Below, piece after piece: positions 17,484 to 25,430 of a stretch of DNA of 64,000 bases. Numbering within the stretch: the stretch's first letter is position 1; each line of letters begins with the position of its first letter. The position numbers and the translations under genes are program-made. The stretch spans positions 248,001-312,000 of the forward strand of contig NZ_FNDJ01000002.1 in assembly GCF_900099965.1 (NCBI RefSeq), written 5' to 3'. Origin of the DNA: Nonomuraea jiangxiensis. Lineage in GTDB: Bacteria; Actinomycetota; Actinomycetes; Streptosporangiales; Streptosporangiaceae. The notes under the pieces were generated by a model. It was not told where the DNA came from and did no database searches. It saw nothing but the letters and a program-made list of their open reading frames with translations.

Positions 17484-18914
17484 ATGGCTTGGGGATGGAC
17501 CAGACACGGTGACGGGAAGCACCTGGCCCCCGGTGAGGTGGTCAGGCCCGACGAGCGGCTGAGCTGGCCCCGGATGGTGGGGTTCGGAGCGCAGCACGTG
17601 ATCGCGATGTTCGGCGCGACCTTCGTCTTCCCGCTCGTCATGGGGCTCGATCCGAACGTCGCCGTGATGATGTCCGGCGTCGCGACCATCCTGTTCCTGC
17701 TGATCGTCAAGGGGAAGGTGCCGAGCTACCTGGGGACCAGCGCGTCCTTCGTGGGCGGGGTGCTGGCCATCAGGGCCGTGATGGGGGGCGACACGGCGGG
17801 GACCGACGCCATCGTCACCGGGGCCATCCTCGTCGCGGGGTTCGTGCTCGCGCTGTCCGGCGTGGCCATTCACGTTCTCGGGGTGCAGATCATCCACCGG
17901 ATCTTCCCGCCCGTGGTCACCGGGGCCGTGGTGATGCTGATCGGGTTCGGGCTGGCCTACGTGGTGGCGGACGTCTACTGGCCGCAGGACCACTGGGTCG
18001 CGCTGCTCACCATGGTCATCACGTTCCTGGTGATCGTGCTGTTCAAGGGGTTCGTCGGGCGGATCGGCGTGCTGGTCGGGCTGGTCGCCGGGTTCGTGCT
18101 GTCGTGGGTGCTGGACAGGATGGTCGGGCCGGTCACCTCCGTGCTGCCCGGGGCGAACCTGCGGGACGCCGCGGGGGCGGCCTGCCCGGCCGAGGGGACC
18201 TACTGCGTGGCCACCGCGTTCCCGCACGACCGGGTGAACCTCGGGTCCGTGGCCGACGCCGCGTGGGTCGGGCTGCCGAACTTCCACGTCCCGGACTTCC
18301 GGATGTCGGCCGTGCTGCTGGTGCTGCCCGCCGTCATCGCGCTCATCGCGGAGAACATCGGGCACGTCAAGGCCGTGGGGGAGATGACGCGGACCGACGT
18401 GGACCCGTACGTGGGACGGGCGGTGCTGGCCGACGGGGTGGGCACCATGGTCACCAGCGCCGTGGGCGGCTCGCCCACCACGACCTACGCCGAGAACATC
18501 GGGGTCATGGCCGCCACCAAGGTCTACTCCACGGCCGCCTACTACATCGCCGGGGTCATCGCCATCCTGTTCGGGCTCATCCCGAAGTTCGGGGCGCTGG
18601 TCGCGGCCACGCCGGGCGGGGTGCTGGGCGGCGTCACCGTCATCCTCTACGGCATGATCGGGTTGCTGGGCGCCAAGATCTGGATCGAGAACAGGGTGAA
18701 CCTCGCCGATCCGGTGAACATGGTCCCGGTCGGCGCGGGCATCATTCTGGCCATCGGACCCGTGCAGCACCACATCGCCGGCGAGTTCACGCTGGAGGGC
18801 ATCGCGCTCGGCACCATCGTCGTGCTGGGCGGCTATCACCTGCTGCGTGCCATCGCCCGGCAGAGCACCGAGCCGGTAAGGAGCGACGAACCGGTCAGGA
18901 GCGACAACGGGTGA
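17484..18914 (+). CDS. NCS2 family nucleobase permease (uracil/xanthine type)
   Basis: 476 residues, 12-14 membrane helices, ATG preceded by AGGGG. NCS2 hallmarks: SWPRMVGFGAQHVIAMFG in helix 1, YLGTSASFVG in helix 3, IAENIGHVKAVGEM in helix 8 and GGSPTTTYAENIGVMAATKV in helix 10. The TTTYAENIGVM glutamate motif matches UraA/RutG-type pyrimidine permeases better than dedicated xanthine or urate carriers, although RutG-type proteins can also move xanthine. It imports a nucleobase with protons across the cytoplasmic membrane. Its stop overlaps the start of the FAD subunit gene (GTGA), so permease and hydroxylase are one operon and should share a substrate. Confidence 0.92.
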   Translation: MAWGWTRHGDGKHLAPGEVVRPDERLSWPRMVGFGAQHVIAMFGATFVFPLVMGLDPNVAVMMSGVATILFLLIVKGKVPSYLGTSASFVGGVLAIRAVMGGDTAGTDAIVTGAILVAGFVLALSGVAIHVLGVQIIHRIFPPVVTGAVVMLIGFGLAYVVADVYWPQDHWVALLTMVITFLVIVLFKGFVGRIGVLVGLVAGFVLSWVLDRMVGPVTSVLPGANLRDAAGAACPAEGTYCVATAFPHDRVNLGSVADAAWVGLPNFHVPDFRMSAVLLVLPAVIALIAENIGHVKAVGEMTRTDVDPYVGRAVLADGVGTMVTSAVGGSPTTTYAENIGVMAATKVYSTAAYYIAGVIAILFGLIPKFGALVAATPGGVLGGVTVILYGMIGLLGAKIWIENRVNLADPVNMVPVGAGIILAIGPVQHHIAGEFTLEGIALGTIVVLGGYHLLRAIARQSTEPVRSDEPVRSDNG

Positions 18915-19765
18915 AGCCACCTCCATTCGAATACCACGCCCCCCGCGACCTCGATGACGCGCTGCGCACTCTCGCGCGGGTGGGGACGGACGGGAAGGTG
19001 CTGGCAGGCGGGCAGAGCCTGATCCCGATGCTGAACATGCGGCTGATGGCGCCCGCGCACCTCGTCGACATCAACCGGGTCGCCTCCCTGGACGGGGTCG
19101 AGGCGGGCGCGGCGGGGGTGCGGGTGGGCGCGCTGGCCAGGCACTCGCAGGTGGAGCGGGGCCGGTCCCATCCGCTGCTCACCCGGGCGCTGCGGCTGGT
19201 CGCCCATCCGGTGATCCGCAACCGGGGCACGGTGGTGGGCAGCCTCGCCCACGCCGACCCGGCGGCCGAGCTGCCCGCGGTGCTGGCCGTCCTGGACGGT
19301 TCCGTACGGCTGGCGCGCTGGGAGTCCGGCAGGATCGCGACGCGGGAGGTGGGCGCGCGCGAGTTCCTGGTCGGGCCCATGGAGTCGGCGGTCAGGCCGG
19401 GGGAGCTGGCGGTGTCGGCGTTCTTCCCCGCCCTGGGGCCGCGGACCGGGGCCGCGTTCGAGGAGCTGGCCCGGCGGCACGGCGACTACGCGCTGGCCGG
19501 GGTCTGCGCCGTGGTCAGGCTGGACGAGGACGGCCAGGTGGCCGCCGCCAGGGTCGCCTGCACCGGGGTCGGCCCGGTGCCGGTCGTGGTCGACGTGACC
19601 GAGGCTTCGCGGGACGGCTGGGACGCGGCGGCGCGGCGCGTACAGGAGGAGATCGAGCCCGAGGACGACATCCACGCCTCGGCCGCCTACCGGCGGCACC
19701 TGGTGGGCGTGCTGGCGGGGCGGGCACTGGGCGGTGCGGCGAGGGAGGCGGCCGGTGGAGCATGA
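18911..19765 (+). CDS. Mo-hydroxylase FAD-binding subunit (CoxM/XdhB-like)
   Basis: 284 residues of the medium subunit of the xanthine dehydrogenase/CO dehydrogenase family. FAD-binding motifs are the KVLAGGQSLIPMLNMRL loop and VIRNRGTVVGSLAHADPAAE. The N-terminal FEYHAPRDLDDAL is standard. The subunit passes electrons from the 2Fe-2S clusters to FAD and an external acceptor. GTG 18911 overlaps the permease stop; the gene's last 11 nt overlap the 2Fe-2S subunit gene. Gene order FAD, FeS, Mo equals coxMSL order. Confidence 0.92.
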   Translation: MKPPPFEYHAPRDLDDALRTLARVGTDGKVLAGGQSLIPMLNMRLMAPAHLVDINRVASLDGVEAGAAGVRVGALARHSQVERGRSHPLLTRALRLVAHPVIRNRGTVVGSLAHADPAAELPAVLAVLDGSVRLARWESGRIATREVGAREFLVGPMESAVRPGELAVSAFFPALGPRTGAAFEELARRHGDYALAGVCAVVRLDEDGQVAAARVACTGVGPVPVVVDVTEASRDGWDAAARRVQEEIEPEDDIHASAAYRRHLVGVLAGRALGGAAREAAGGA

Positions 19766-20231
19766 GATCACGCTCGTCGTGAACGGCACCGCCAGGCGGG
19801 TGACCGTGCCCGCGCGGCGGCTGCTGTCCGACTGCCTCCGCCACGACCTGGGGCTGACCGGCACCCACGTGGGATGCGAGCACGGCGTGTGCGGATGCTG
19901 CACGGTGCTGCTGGACGGGGAGCCGGTGCGCTCGTGCCTGACGTTCGCGGTCACCGTGGACGGGCGCGACATCACCACCGTGGAGGGGCTGGCCCCGGCG
20001 GGCGGGCTGTCGGCGGTGCAGCGCGCCTTCGCCGAGTGCCACGCGCTGCAGTGCGGGTTCTGCACGCCGGGGTTCCTGTGCACGGTCACCGCGCTGCTGC
20101 GGGACAACCCGGCGCCGACGGACGAGGAGGTGCTGGAGGGCCTGTCGGGCAACCTGTGCCGGTGCACCGGCTACCAGAACATCGCCAAGGCCGTCCACCG
20201 GGCCGCCGAGCTGCTGGCGGAGGAGTCATGA
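19755..20231 (+). CDS. Mo-hydroxylase [2Fe-2S] subunit (CoxS/XdhC-like)
   Basis: 158 residues, GTG start with GGGAGG 6 nt upstream. The plant-type ferredoxin domain has HVGCEHGVCGCCTVLLDG and a following SCL cysteine; the helical second cluster domain has QCGFCTPGFLC and NLCRCTGYQNI. All eight cluster cysteines are present. It relays electrons from the molybdenum centre to the FAD subunit. It overlaps its neighbours on both sides (11 nt and ATGA), a fully coupled operon. Confidence 0.94.
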   Translation: MEHEITLVVNGTARRVTVPARRLLSDCLRHDLGLTGTHVGCEHGVCGCCTVLLDGEPVRSCLTFAVTVDGRDITTVEGLAPAGGLSAVQRAFAECHALQCGFCTPGFLCTVTALLRDNPAPTDEEVLEGLSGNLCRCTGYQNIAKAVHRAAELLAEES

Positions 20232-22591
20232 CCACCAAGCTGTTCGGGGAGCCGGTACGGCGGCGGGAGGACCCACGGCTGCTCACCGGGCAGGGGCGAT
20301 ACCTCGACGACCTGGGGCGGGACGCTCTGGCCGCCGCGTTCGTACGTTCCCCGCACGCGCACGCCCGCATCCGCGACATCGACGTGACGCGGGCACTCGA
20401 CGTGCCGGGACTCGTCGCGATCTACACCTGGGAGGACCTGCCGGAACGGGTGGCCCGCCCGCTGCCGCTGCTGATCCCGCACCCCGCGCTCACCCACGGG
20501 CGCACGGCCTACCCGCTGGCCAGGGAGATCGTCAGGCACGTGGGCGAGGCGGTGGTGATGGTCGTGGCCGCCGACCGGTACGCGGCCGAGGACGCCTGCG
20601 GGCTCATCGACGTCGACTACGAGCCGCTCAAGGCGGTCGTCGGCCTGGAGGAGGCGGTCCAGGGGGCCCAGCTCGTGCACGAGGACGTGCCGGGCAACCT
20701 GGGCACGCACTTCGTCCAGGAGGTGGCGGGCCTCGACGGGCGCGGCGCCAGGGAGGCGATCGAGGCCGCGCCGCACACGCTCGCCTTCCGGCTCGACATC
20801 GAGCGCAGCGCCAGCACCCCGCTGGAGGGGCGCGGCGTCTATGCCCGCTGGGACGGCCGGGACCTGCGCGTCTACTCCAGCACCCAGACCTCCAGCAGCG
20901 TGCGCATGGCCGTGGCCGCCGCGCTCCAACTGCCGCTGACCCAGGTCGAGGTGATCGCGCCCGACGTGGGCGGCGGGTTCGGGGTGAAGATCGTGCACCC
21001 GTGGCCGGAGGAGGTGCTGGTCCCGTGGGCGGCGATGACGCTCGGCCGCGAGGTCAAGTGGGCCGAGGACCGCAGGGAGCACTTCATCTCCTCGGCGCAC
21101 GAGCGGGGACAGGTGCACTACGTACGGGTGGGGTTCGACGACGACGGGCGCGTCCTGGGGCTGGACGTGACCTTCCTGCACGACCACGGGGCCTACACGC
21201 ACTACGGCATCATCGTGCCGATCATCACCTCCACGCAGCTGCTCGGGCCGTACAAGATCGGGGCCTACCGGGTCGAGTTCAGCGCCGTCTACACCAACAC
21301 CGTGCAGGTCACGCCCTACCGGGGGGCCGGCAGGCCGCAGGGGGCGTTCTGCATGGAGCGGACGATGGACAAGATCGCCCGCTACCTGGGCAAGGACCGG
21401 ACCGTGGTGCGCGAGGTCAACTTCATCGGGCCCGACGAGTTCCCGTACGATCAGAGGATGATCTTCCAGGACGGCCGCCCGCTCATCTACGACAGCGGGA
21501 ACTATCCCGAGATGCTCCGCATGATCAAGGAGCTGATCGGCTGGGACGAGCACGTGGGGCGGCCCGGCACGGGCATCGGCATCGGCTGCTACGTCGAGGG
21601 CACCGGGGTCGGGCCCTACGAGGGCGGGCACGTGCAGATCACCTCCGACGGGCGGGTGCACGTCTCCACCGGGCTCACCTCGCAGGGGCAGGGGCACGAG
21701 ACGGTCTTCGCCCAGATCGCCGCCACCGAGCTGGGCGTGCCCATCGAGCGCGTGAGCGTGGTGACCGGGGACACCCGCAGGTTCGGGTACGCGGTGGGCA
21801 CGTTCGCCTCCAGGGCGGCCGTCGTCAGCGGCAGCGCCATCGCGCTGGCCTGCCGCAAAGTACGCGAGAAGGCGCTGCGCATCGCGGGCGACGCGCTGGA
21901 GGCCGACCCGGCCGACCTGGAGATCGAGGACGGGGTCGTGCGCGTGGCCGGGGCCCCGGGCGCCACCATCCCGCTGGGCACGGTGGCCGTGCTGGCCAAC
22001 CCGCTGCGTTACGCCTTCGACGAGGAGGCGACCAGGGCCACCCCGTTCGCCGGCGCCGCCGACTTCGACCGGCCGCCGGTGGCCGAGGGCGACGAGCCGG
22101 GGCTGGAGGGCCGCGACTTCTACTCGCCGATCAGGTCCACGTTCGCGGCGGGCATGCACGCGGCGATCGTCGAGACCGACCCGGACACCGCCGAGATCAG
22201 GGTGGTGCGCTACGCCGTCGTGCACGACTGCGGCAAGCTGATCAACCCGATGCTCGTCGAGGGCCAGATCCACGGGGGAGTCGCCCAGGGCATCGGCGGG
22301 GCGCTGTACGAGCGCATGGTGTACGACGCGCACGGCCAGCTCGTCAACGCCTCCTTCATGGACTTCCTCATGCCGTACGCCACCGAGATCCCGCACGTCG
22401 AGACCGCCCACCTGGAGACGCCCTCGCCGCTCAACCCCCTCGGCGTCAAGGGCGCGGGCGAGGCCGGTGTGATCCCCGTGGCCGCCGTCATCGCCTCGGC
22501 CGTCGAGGACGCCGAGGGCATCGAGATCGACCGCATGCCCCTGTCCCCGTCCGAGCTCTTCGACCTGCGCACCGCCCGCGACATGAAATGA
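20228..22591 (+). CDS. Mo-hydroxylase large molybdopterin-binding subunit (xanthine dehydrogenase family)
   Basis: 787 residues, ATGA-coupled to the 2Fe-2S gene. Family features: RREDPRLLTGQGRYLDDL at the N terminus, DVGGGFGVKI, TPYRGAGRPQGAFCMER, GLTSQGQGHETVFAQIA and the active-site glutamate loop GVKGAGEAGVIP. The CO-dehydrogenase loop AYRCSFR is absent, so it is not a true CO dehydrogenase; the YRGAGRP form is shared by many aldehyde, purine and heterocycle hydroxylases. Together with the UraA/RutG-like permease and PucR neighbour the substrate is most likely a pyrimidine (uracil/thymine to barbiturate) or a purine (xanthine). No XdhC-type maturation factor is in the operon. Confidence 0.93.
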   Translation: MTTKLFGEPVRRREDPRLLTGQGRYLDDLGRDALAAAFVRSPHAHARIRDIDVTRALDVPGLVAIYTWEDLPERVARPLPLLIPHPALTHGRTAYPLAREIVRHVGEAVVMVVAADRYAAEDACGLIDVDYEPLKAVVGLEEAVQGAQLVHEDVPGNLGTHFVQEVAGLDGRGAREAIEAAPHTLAFRLDIERSASTPLEGRGVYARWDGRDLRVYSSTQTSSSVRMAVAAALQLPLTQVEVIAPDVGGGFGVKIVHPWPEEVLVPWAAMTLGREVKWAEDRREHFISSAHERGQVHYVRVGFDDDGRVLGLDVTFLHDHGAYTHYGIIVPIITSTQLLGPYKIGAYRVEFSAVYTNTVQVTPYRGAGRPQGAFCMERTMDKIARYLGKDRTVVREVNFIGPDEFPYDQRMIFQDGRPLIYDSGNYPEMLRMIKELIGWDEHVGRPGTGIGIGCYVEGTGVGPYEGGHVQITSDGRVHVSTGLTSQGQGHETVFAQIAATELGVPIERVSVVTGDTRRFGYAVGTFASRAAVVSGSAIALACRKVREKALRIAGDALEADPADLEIEDGVVRVAGAPGATIPLGTVAVLANPLRYAFDEEATRATPFAGAADFDRPPVAEGDEPGLEGRDFYSPIRSTFAAGMHAAIVETDPDTAEIRVVRYAVVHDCGKLINPMLVEGQIHGGVAQGIGGALYERMVYDAHGQLVNASFMDFLMPYATEIPHVETAHLETPSPLNPLGVKGAGEAGVIPVAAVIASAVEDAEGIEIDRMPLSPSELFDLRTARDMK

Positions 22592-23607
22592 TCGGTGCCG
22601 TGCGCGCGCCCGCCTCCGGTCTGGCCTCCTTCCCCGCCCTCCCCGACGACGTCCGGCTGGTCGACCTGTCCTGGAACGATCTCACCGAGGTTCCGGCCCG
22701 GGTGGCCGGGCTGGGGTCGCTGGAGGAGCTCCGGCTCGACGGCAACCGGCTGCGCTCGCTGCCCGACCTGTCGGGGTTGACCGCCCTGCGCGCGCTGCAC
22801 CTCGACGGCAACGAGCTGACGGACTTCCCGCGCTGCCCGCCGGGCCTGGAGACGCTCTCCTTGTACGGCAACCGCGTCGGTTCGCTGCCCGACCGGCCGG
22901 GCCCGAGCCTGCGTCACCTGTCGGTCGGCGCCAACGGCCTGACCCACGTGCCCGGCCCATGGTGGGCGCTGACCGGCCTGGAGTCGCTCAACCTGGCCGA
23001 AAACGCGCTCACCGAGATCCCCGCGGCCGTCGGCGGGCTCACCCGGCTGCGGATGCTCGACCTGGGGCACAACCGGCTCGCCGGCGTTCCCGCCGAGCTC
23101 GGCGACCTCCACCTCACCGACTACCTCTACCTGAGCGACAACCTGCTCACCGAGGTGCCGGCGGCGCTGGGGCGGCTGGACCGGCTGACCTACCTCAATC
23201 TGACGGACAACCGGCTCACCCGGCTGCCCGACTCCCTCGGCGCCATGACCGCGCTCGTGGAGCTGCGACTCTACGGCAACCGGCTGACGGAGCTGCCCGG
23301 CACGGTGGGTGGGTTGCGGCGGTTGCGGGAGCTGCACCTGCGGGGCAACCGGCTGACCCGGTTGCCCGCGGCCATCGCCGAACTCGGCGAGCTGCGGGTG
23401 CTCGACCTGCGTGACAACCTGCTGACGGAGCTGCCCGAGACCCTGCCGCCCCGGCTCACCCAGCTCGACCTGCGCAACAACCGGCTGCGCACGCTGCCCG
23501 CGCGGCTGCCCGCCCTGGACAAGCTCGACCTGCGGTGGAACAAGCTCGACGGCGAGCCGGAGGTGCTGCAGGGGTTGCGCGAGCGCGGCTGCGTCATTTT
23601 GCGCTGA
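22588..23607 (+). CDS. leucine-rich-repeat protein coupled to the Mo-hydroxylase operon
   Basis: 339 residues consisting almost wholly of about thirteen 22-23-residue leucine-rich repeats of the form LxxLxLxxNxLTxLPxxL (for example LTYLNLTDNRLTRLPDSLGAM). There is no signal peptide, membrane helix or enzymatic domain, so it is a cytoplasmic binding scaffold. Its ATG overlaps the stop of the Mo-subunit gene (ATGA), which makes it the fifth gene of the permease/hydroxylase operon. Whether it serves the hydroxylase (assembly, stability) or merely rides the transcript is unknown. Confidence 0.82.
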   Translation: MIGAVRAPASGLASFPALPDDVRLVDLSWNDLTEVPARVAGLGSLEELRLDGNRLRSLPDLSGLTALRALHLDGNELTDFPRCPPGLETLSLYGNRVGSLPDRPGPSLRHLSVGANGLTHVPGPWWALTGLESLNLAENALTEIPAAVGGLTRLRMLDLGHNRLAGVPAELGDLHLTDYLYLSDNLLTEVPAALGRLDRLTYLNLTDNRLTRLPDSLGAMTALVELRLYGNRLTELPGTVGGLRRLRELHLRGNRLTRLPAAIAELGELRVLDLRDNLLTELPETLPPRLTQLDLRNNRLRTLPARLPALDKLDLRWNKLDGEPEVLQGLRERGCVILR

Positions 23608-23639
23608 ACCCGGAGGCTTGGGGCTGCGTACCCACGCAC

Positions 23640-24074
23640 ATGAGGACTTATCCACGTCTGGCCGCTGTCGCGCTGCTGGCCGGGCTGGTCGCCGCCTGTT
23701 CGTCCTGTTCGTCGTCGGCGGGCTGGAGCGACTATGCCGCAGGAGCCAAGGACAAGGAAGTCACGACGCCGCTGACCGTCGAGCAGCTCTCCGCCAAGGT
23801 CCGCTGCAAGCCGAAGATGCAGGTCGAGGGCAGTGACCTGCGTACGGGGTACTGCAAGACCTCGGACGGCGAGTTCTTCGTCAACACCTTCGCCAGCGAG
23901 GCGCTGAAGGACGCGTGGATGAACGAGGCGCCCGAGTACAACCCGCACCTGGTCGGCTTCCGCTGGACCGTCCTGGGCCCGCTCAACGTGCTCAAGGCGC
24001 TGCAGGAGCCGCTCAACGGCGACCTCCACCTCACGGATCACCGGGTCTCGGGAACCCCGACGCCGCAGGGGTGA
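23640..24074 (+). CDS. secreted lipoprotein, paralogue of the next gene
   Basis: 144 residues. The N-terminal RTYPRLAAVALLAGLVAAC is a lipoprotein signal with lipobox VAAC (Cys20). The mature part has PLTVEQLSAKV, two cysteines about 20 residues apart (VRCKPK and GYCKT) that could form a disulphide, and a conserved APEYNPHLVG block. No family recognised. The adjacent gene is about two-thirds identical by eye, indicating tandem duplication. No strong ribosome site precedes this ATG. Confidence 0.75.
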   Translation: MRTYPRLAAVALLAGLVAACSSCSSSAGWSDYAAGAKDKEVTTPLTVEQLSAKVRCKPKMQVEGSDLRTGYCKTSDGEFFVNTFASEALKDAWMNEAPEYNPHLVGFRWTVLGPLNVLKALQEPLNGDLHLTDHRVSGTPTPQG

Positions 24075-24106
24075 ACCCGGGCGGGCCAGTCTGCGTAACT
24101 CCGCAC

Positions 24107-24526
24107 ATGACGACATTTCCACGTCTGGCCGCTTTCGCGCTGCTGGCCGGGCTGGTCGCCGCCTGCTCCTCCGGAAGCGGGGGCGGCTACGTCGCAGCAG
24201 GCAACGGCCGGCAGAACGCCGCCCCTCTCACCGTCGAGCAACTCTCCGCCAAGGTCGGCTGCGAGCCGAAGATGCAGGTGGACGCCGCGGACATCCGTAC
24301 GGGGTACTGCAAGACCCCGGACGGCGAGTTCTTCGTCAGCACCTTCACGACCCAGGCCGGCAAGGACGCCTGGATGGACGCCGCCCCCGAGTACAACCCG
24401 CACCTGGTCGGCACGCTCTGGACGGTCCTGTCCAGCAGGCAGGTGCTCGACCTGCTGAAGGAGCGGCTCGGCGGCGACCTGCACCTGACGGACCACCGGA
24501 CCAAGCAGATGCGCACGGTCGACTAG
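24107..24526 (+). CDS. secreted lipoprotein, tandem paralogue
   Basis: 139 residues with the signal TTFPRLAAFALLAGLVAAC and lipobox VAAC. It shares PLTVEQLSAKV, the two cysteines (VGCEPK and GYCKT), GEFFV, APEYNPHLVG and GDLHLTDHR with the preceding gene, 32 nt upstream. The linker after the lipobox is glycine-serine rich and diverged, as expected for a flexible tether. Function unknown; the spacing suggests co-transcription. It converges with cydB with only 8 nt between stops. Confidence 0.75.
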   Translation: MTTFPRLAAFALLAGLVAACSSGSGGGYVAAGNGRQNAAPLTVEQLSAKVGCEPKMQVDAADIRTGYCKTPDGEFFVSTFTTQAGKDAWMDAAPEYNPHLVGTLWTVLSSRQVLDLLKERLGGDLHLTDHRTKQMRTVD

Positions 24527-24534
24527 CGCGCCCG

Positions 24535-25419
24535 TTACGCGACAGGGGCCGACTGGACCCGCTTGCGGAACACCCAGTACGTCCACCCCTGGTACACCAG
24601 GACGAACGGCAGCGTGATCAGGCCGATCCAGCTCAACACCGTCAGCGTGTACGCGCCGGAGGCGGCCTCGGCGAGCGTGAGCCCCGGCAGCGGCTGCCGC
24701 CGCAGCTCCATGAACACCGCCAGCGAGGCCAGCACGATGGCGCCCGCCGTGGCCGCGAACGCCCAGCCCTCCCTGCGCCGCCAGGTCAGCGCCGTGGCCG
24801 CGGCCAGCGCCGCCATGGAGGCCAGCGCGGGGAAGGTGCCCAGGCCGGACAGGGCGAACACCGCCACCGGGATGACCACGGCCCCGGCGGCCAGGGCCGC
24901 GCGGCGGGCGCGGCGGCGTACCGGGCCGGTGGTCCTGAGCGCCAGGAAGACGGCGCCGTGCAGCGCGCACACCGCCAGCGTGAACGCGCCGCCGAGCAAC
25001 GCCGCAGGGAGGCCGTCGAAGACCAGGTCCGCGAAGATCGCGCCCCACAGGAACGCCGGCAGCGCGCTGCCCGCCACGATGCCGAGGTCGCACCAGCGCG
25101 GATCGGCGACCTTGCCGCGCCACTCCAGGCCGACGCCGCGCACGATCAACCCCACCAGGACGAGCACCACCGGCAGGTAGAACGTGCTGAACACCCCCGC
25201 GTACCAGGCCGGGAAGGCGGCGAACATGGCGCCCACCGCGGTGATCAGCCACACCTCGTTGCCGTCCCACACCGGCCCGATGGTCTCCAGGCTCTGCCGC
25301 CGCTCGGCCGGATCCCGGCTCACCAGCGGCCCCAGCATCCCGACGCCGAAGTCGAAGCCCTCCAGCACGAAGTAGCCGGTCCAGAGGAAGGCGATGATGA
25401 CGAACCACAGATCGATCAC
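24535..25419 (-). CDS. cydB: cytochrome bd ubiquinol oxidase subunit II
   Basis: 294 residues, GTG 25419 with AAGGG at 7 nt. The N-terminal IDLWFVIIAFLWTGYFVLEGFDFGVG and IGPVWDGNEVWLI blocks are diagnostic for CydB. Eight or more membrane helices; somewhat shorter than typical CydB. It partners CydA in the high-affinity bd-type quinol oxidase, which keeps respiration running at low oxygen or under nitric oxide or bc1 inhibition. It starts 11 nt after the cydA stop. The cydDC exporter genes are not adjacent. Confidence 0.95.
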   Translation of the reverse strand: MIDLWFVIIAFLWTGYFVLEGFDFGVGMLGPLVSRDPAERRQSLETIGPVWDGNEVWLITAVGAMFAAFPAWYAGVFSTFYLPVVLVLVGLIVRGVGLEWRGKVADPRWCDLGIVAGSALPAFLWGAIFADLVFDGLPAALLGGAFTLAVCALHGAVFLALRTTGPVRRRARRAALAAGAVVIPVAVFALSGLGTFPALASMAALAAATALTWRRREGWAFAATAGAIVLASLAVFMELRRQPLPGLTLAEAASGAYTLTVLSWIGLITLPFVLVYQGWTYWVFRKRVQSAPVA

Positions 25420-25430
25420 GGTCGTGCCCT

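Noticed and set aside
18911..22591. Aerobic CO dehydrogenase (coxMSL) as the function of the Mo-hydroxylase operon
   Set aside because: Gene order fits, but the AYRCSFR active-site loop is replaced by PYRGAGRP and the operon starts with a nucleobase permease.
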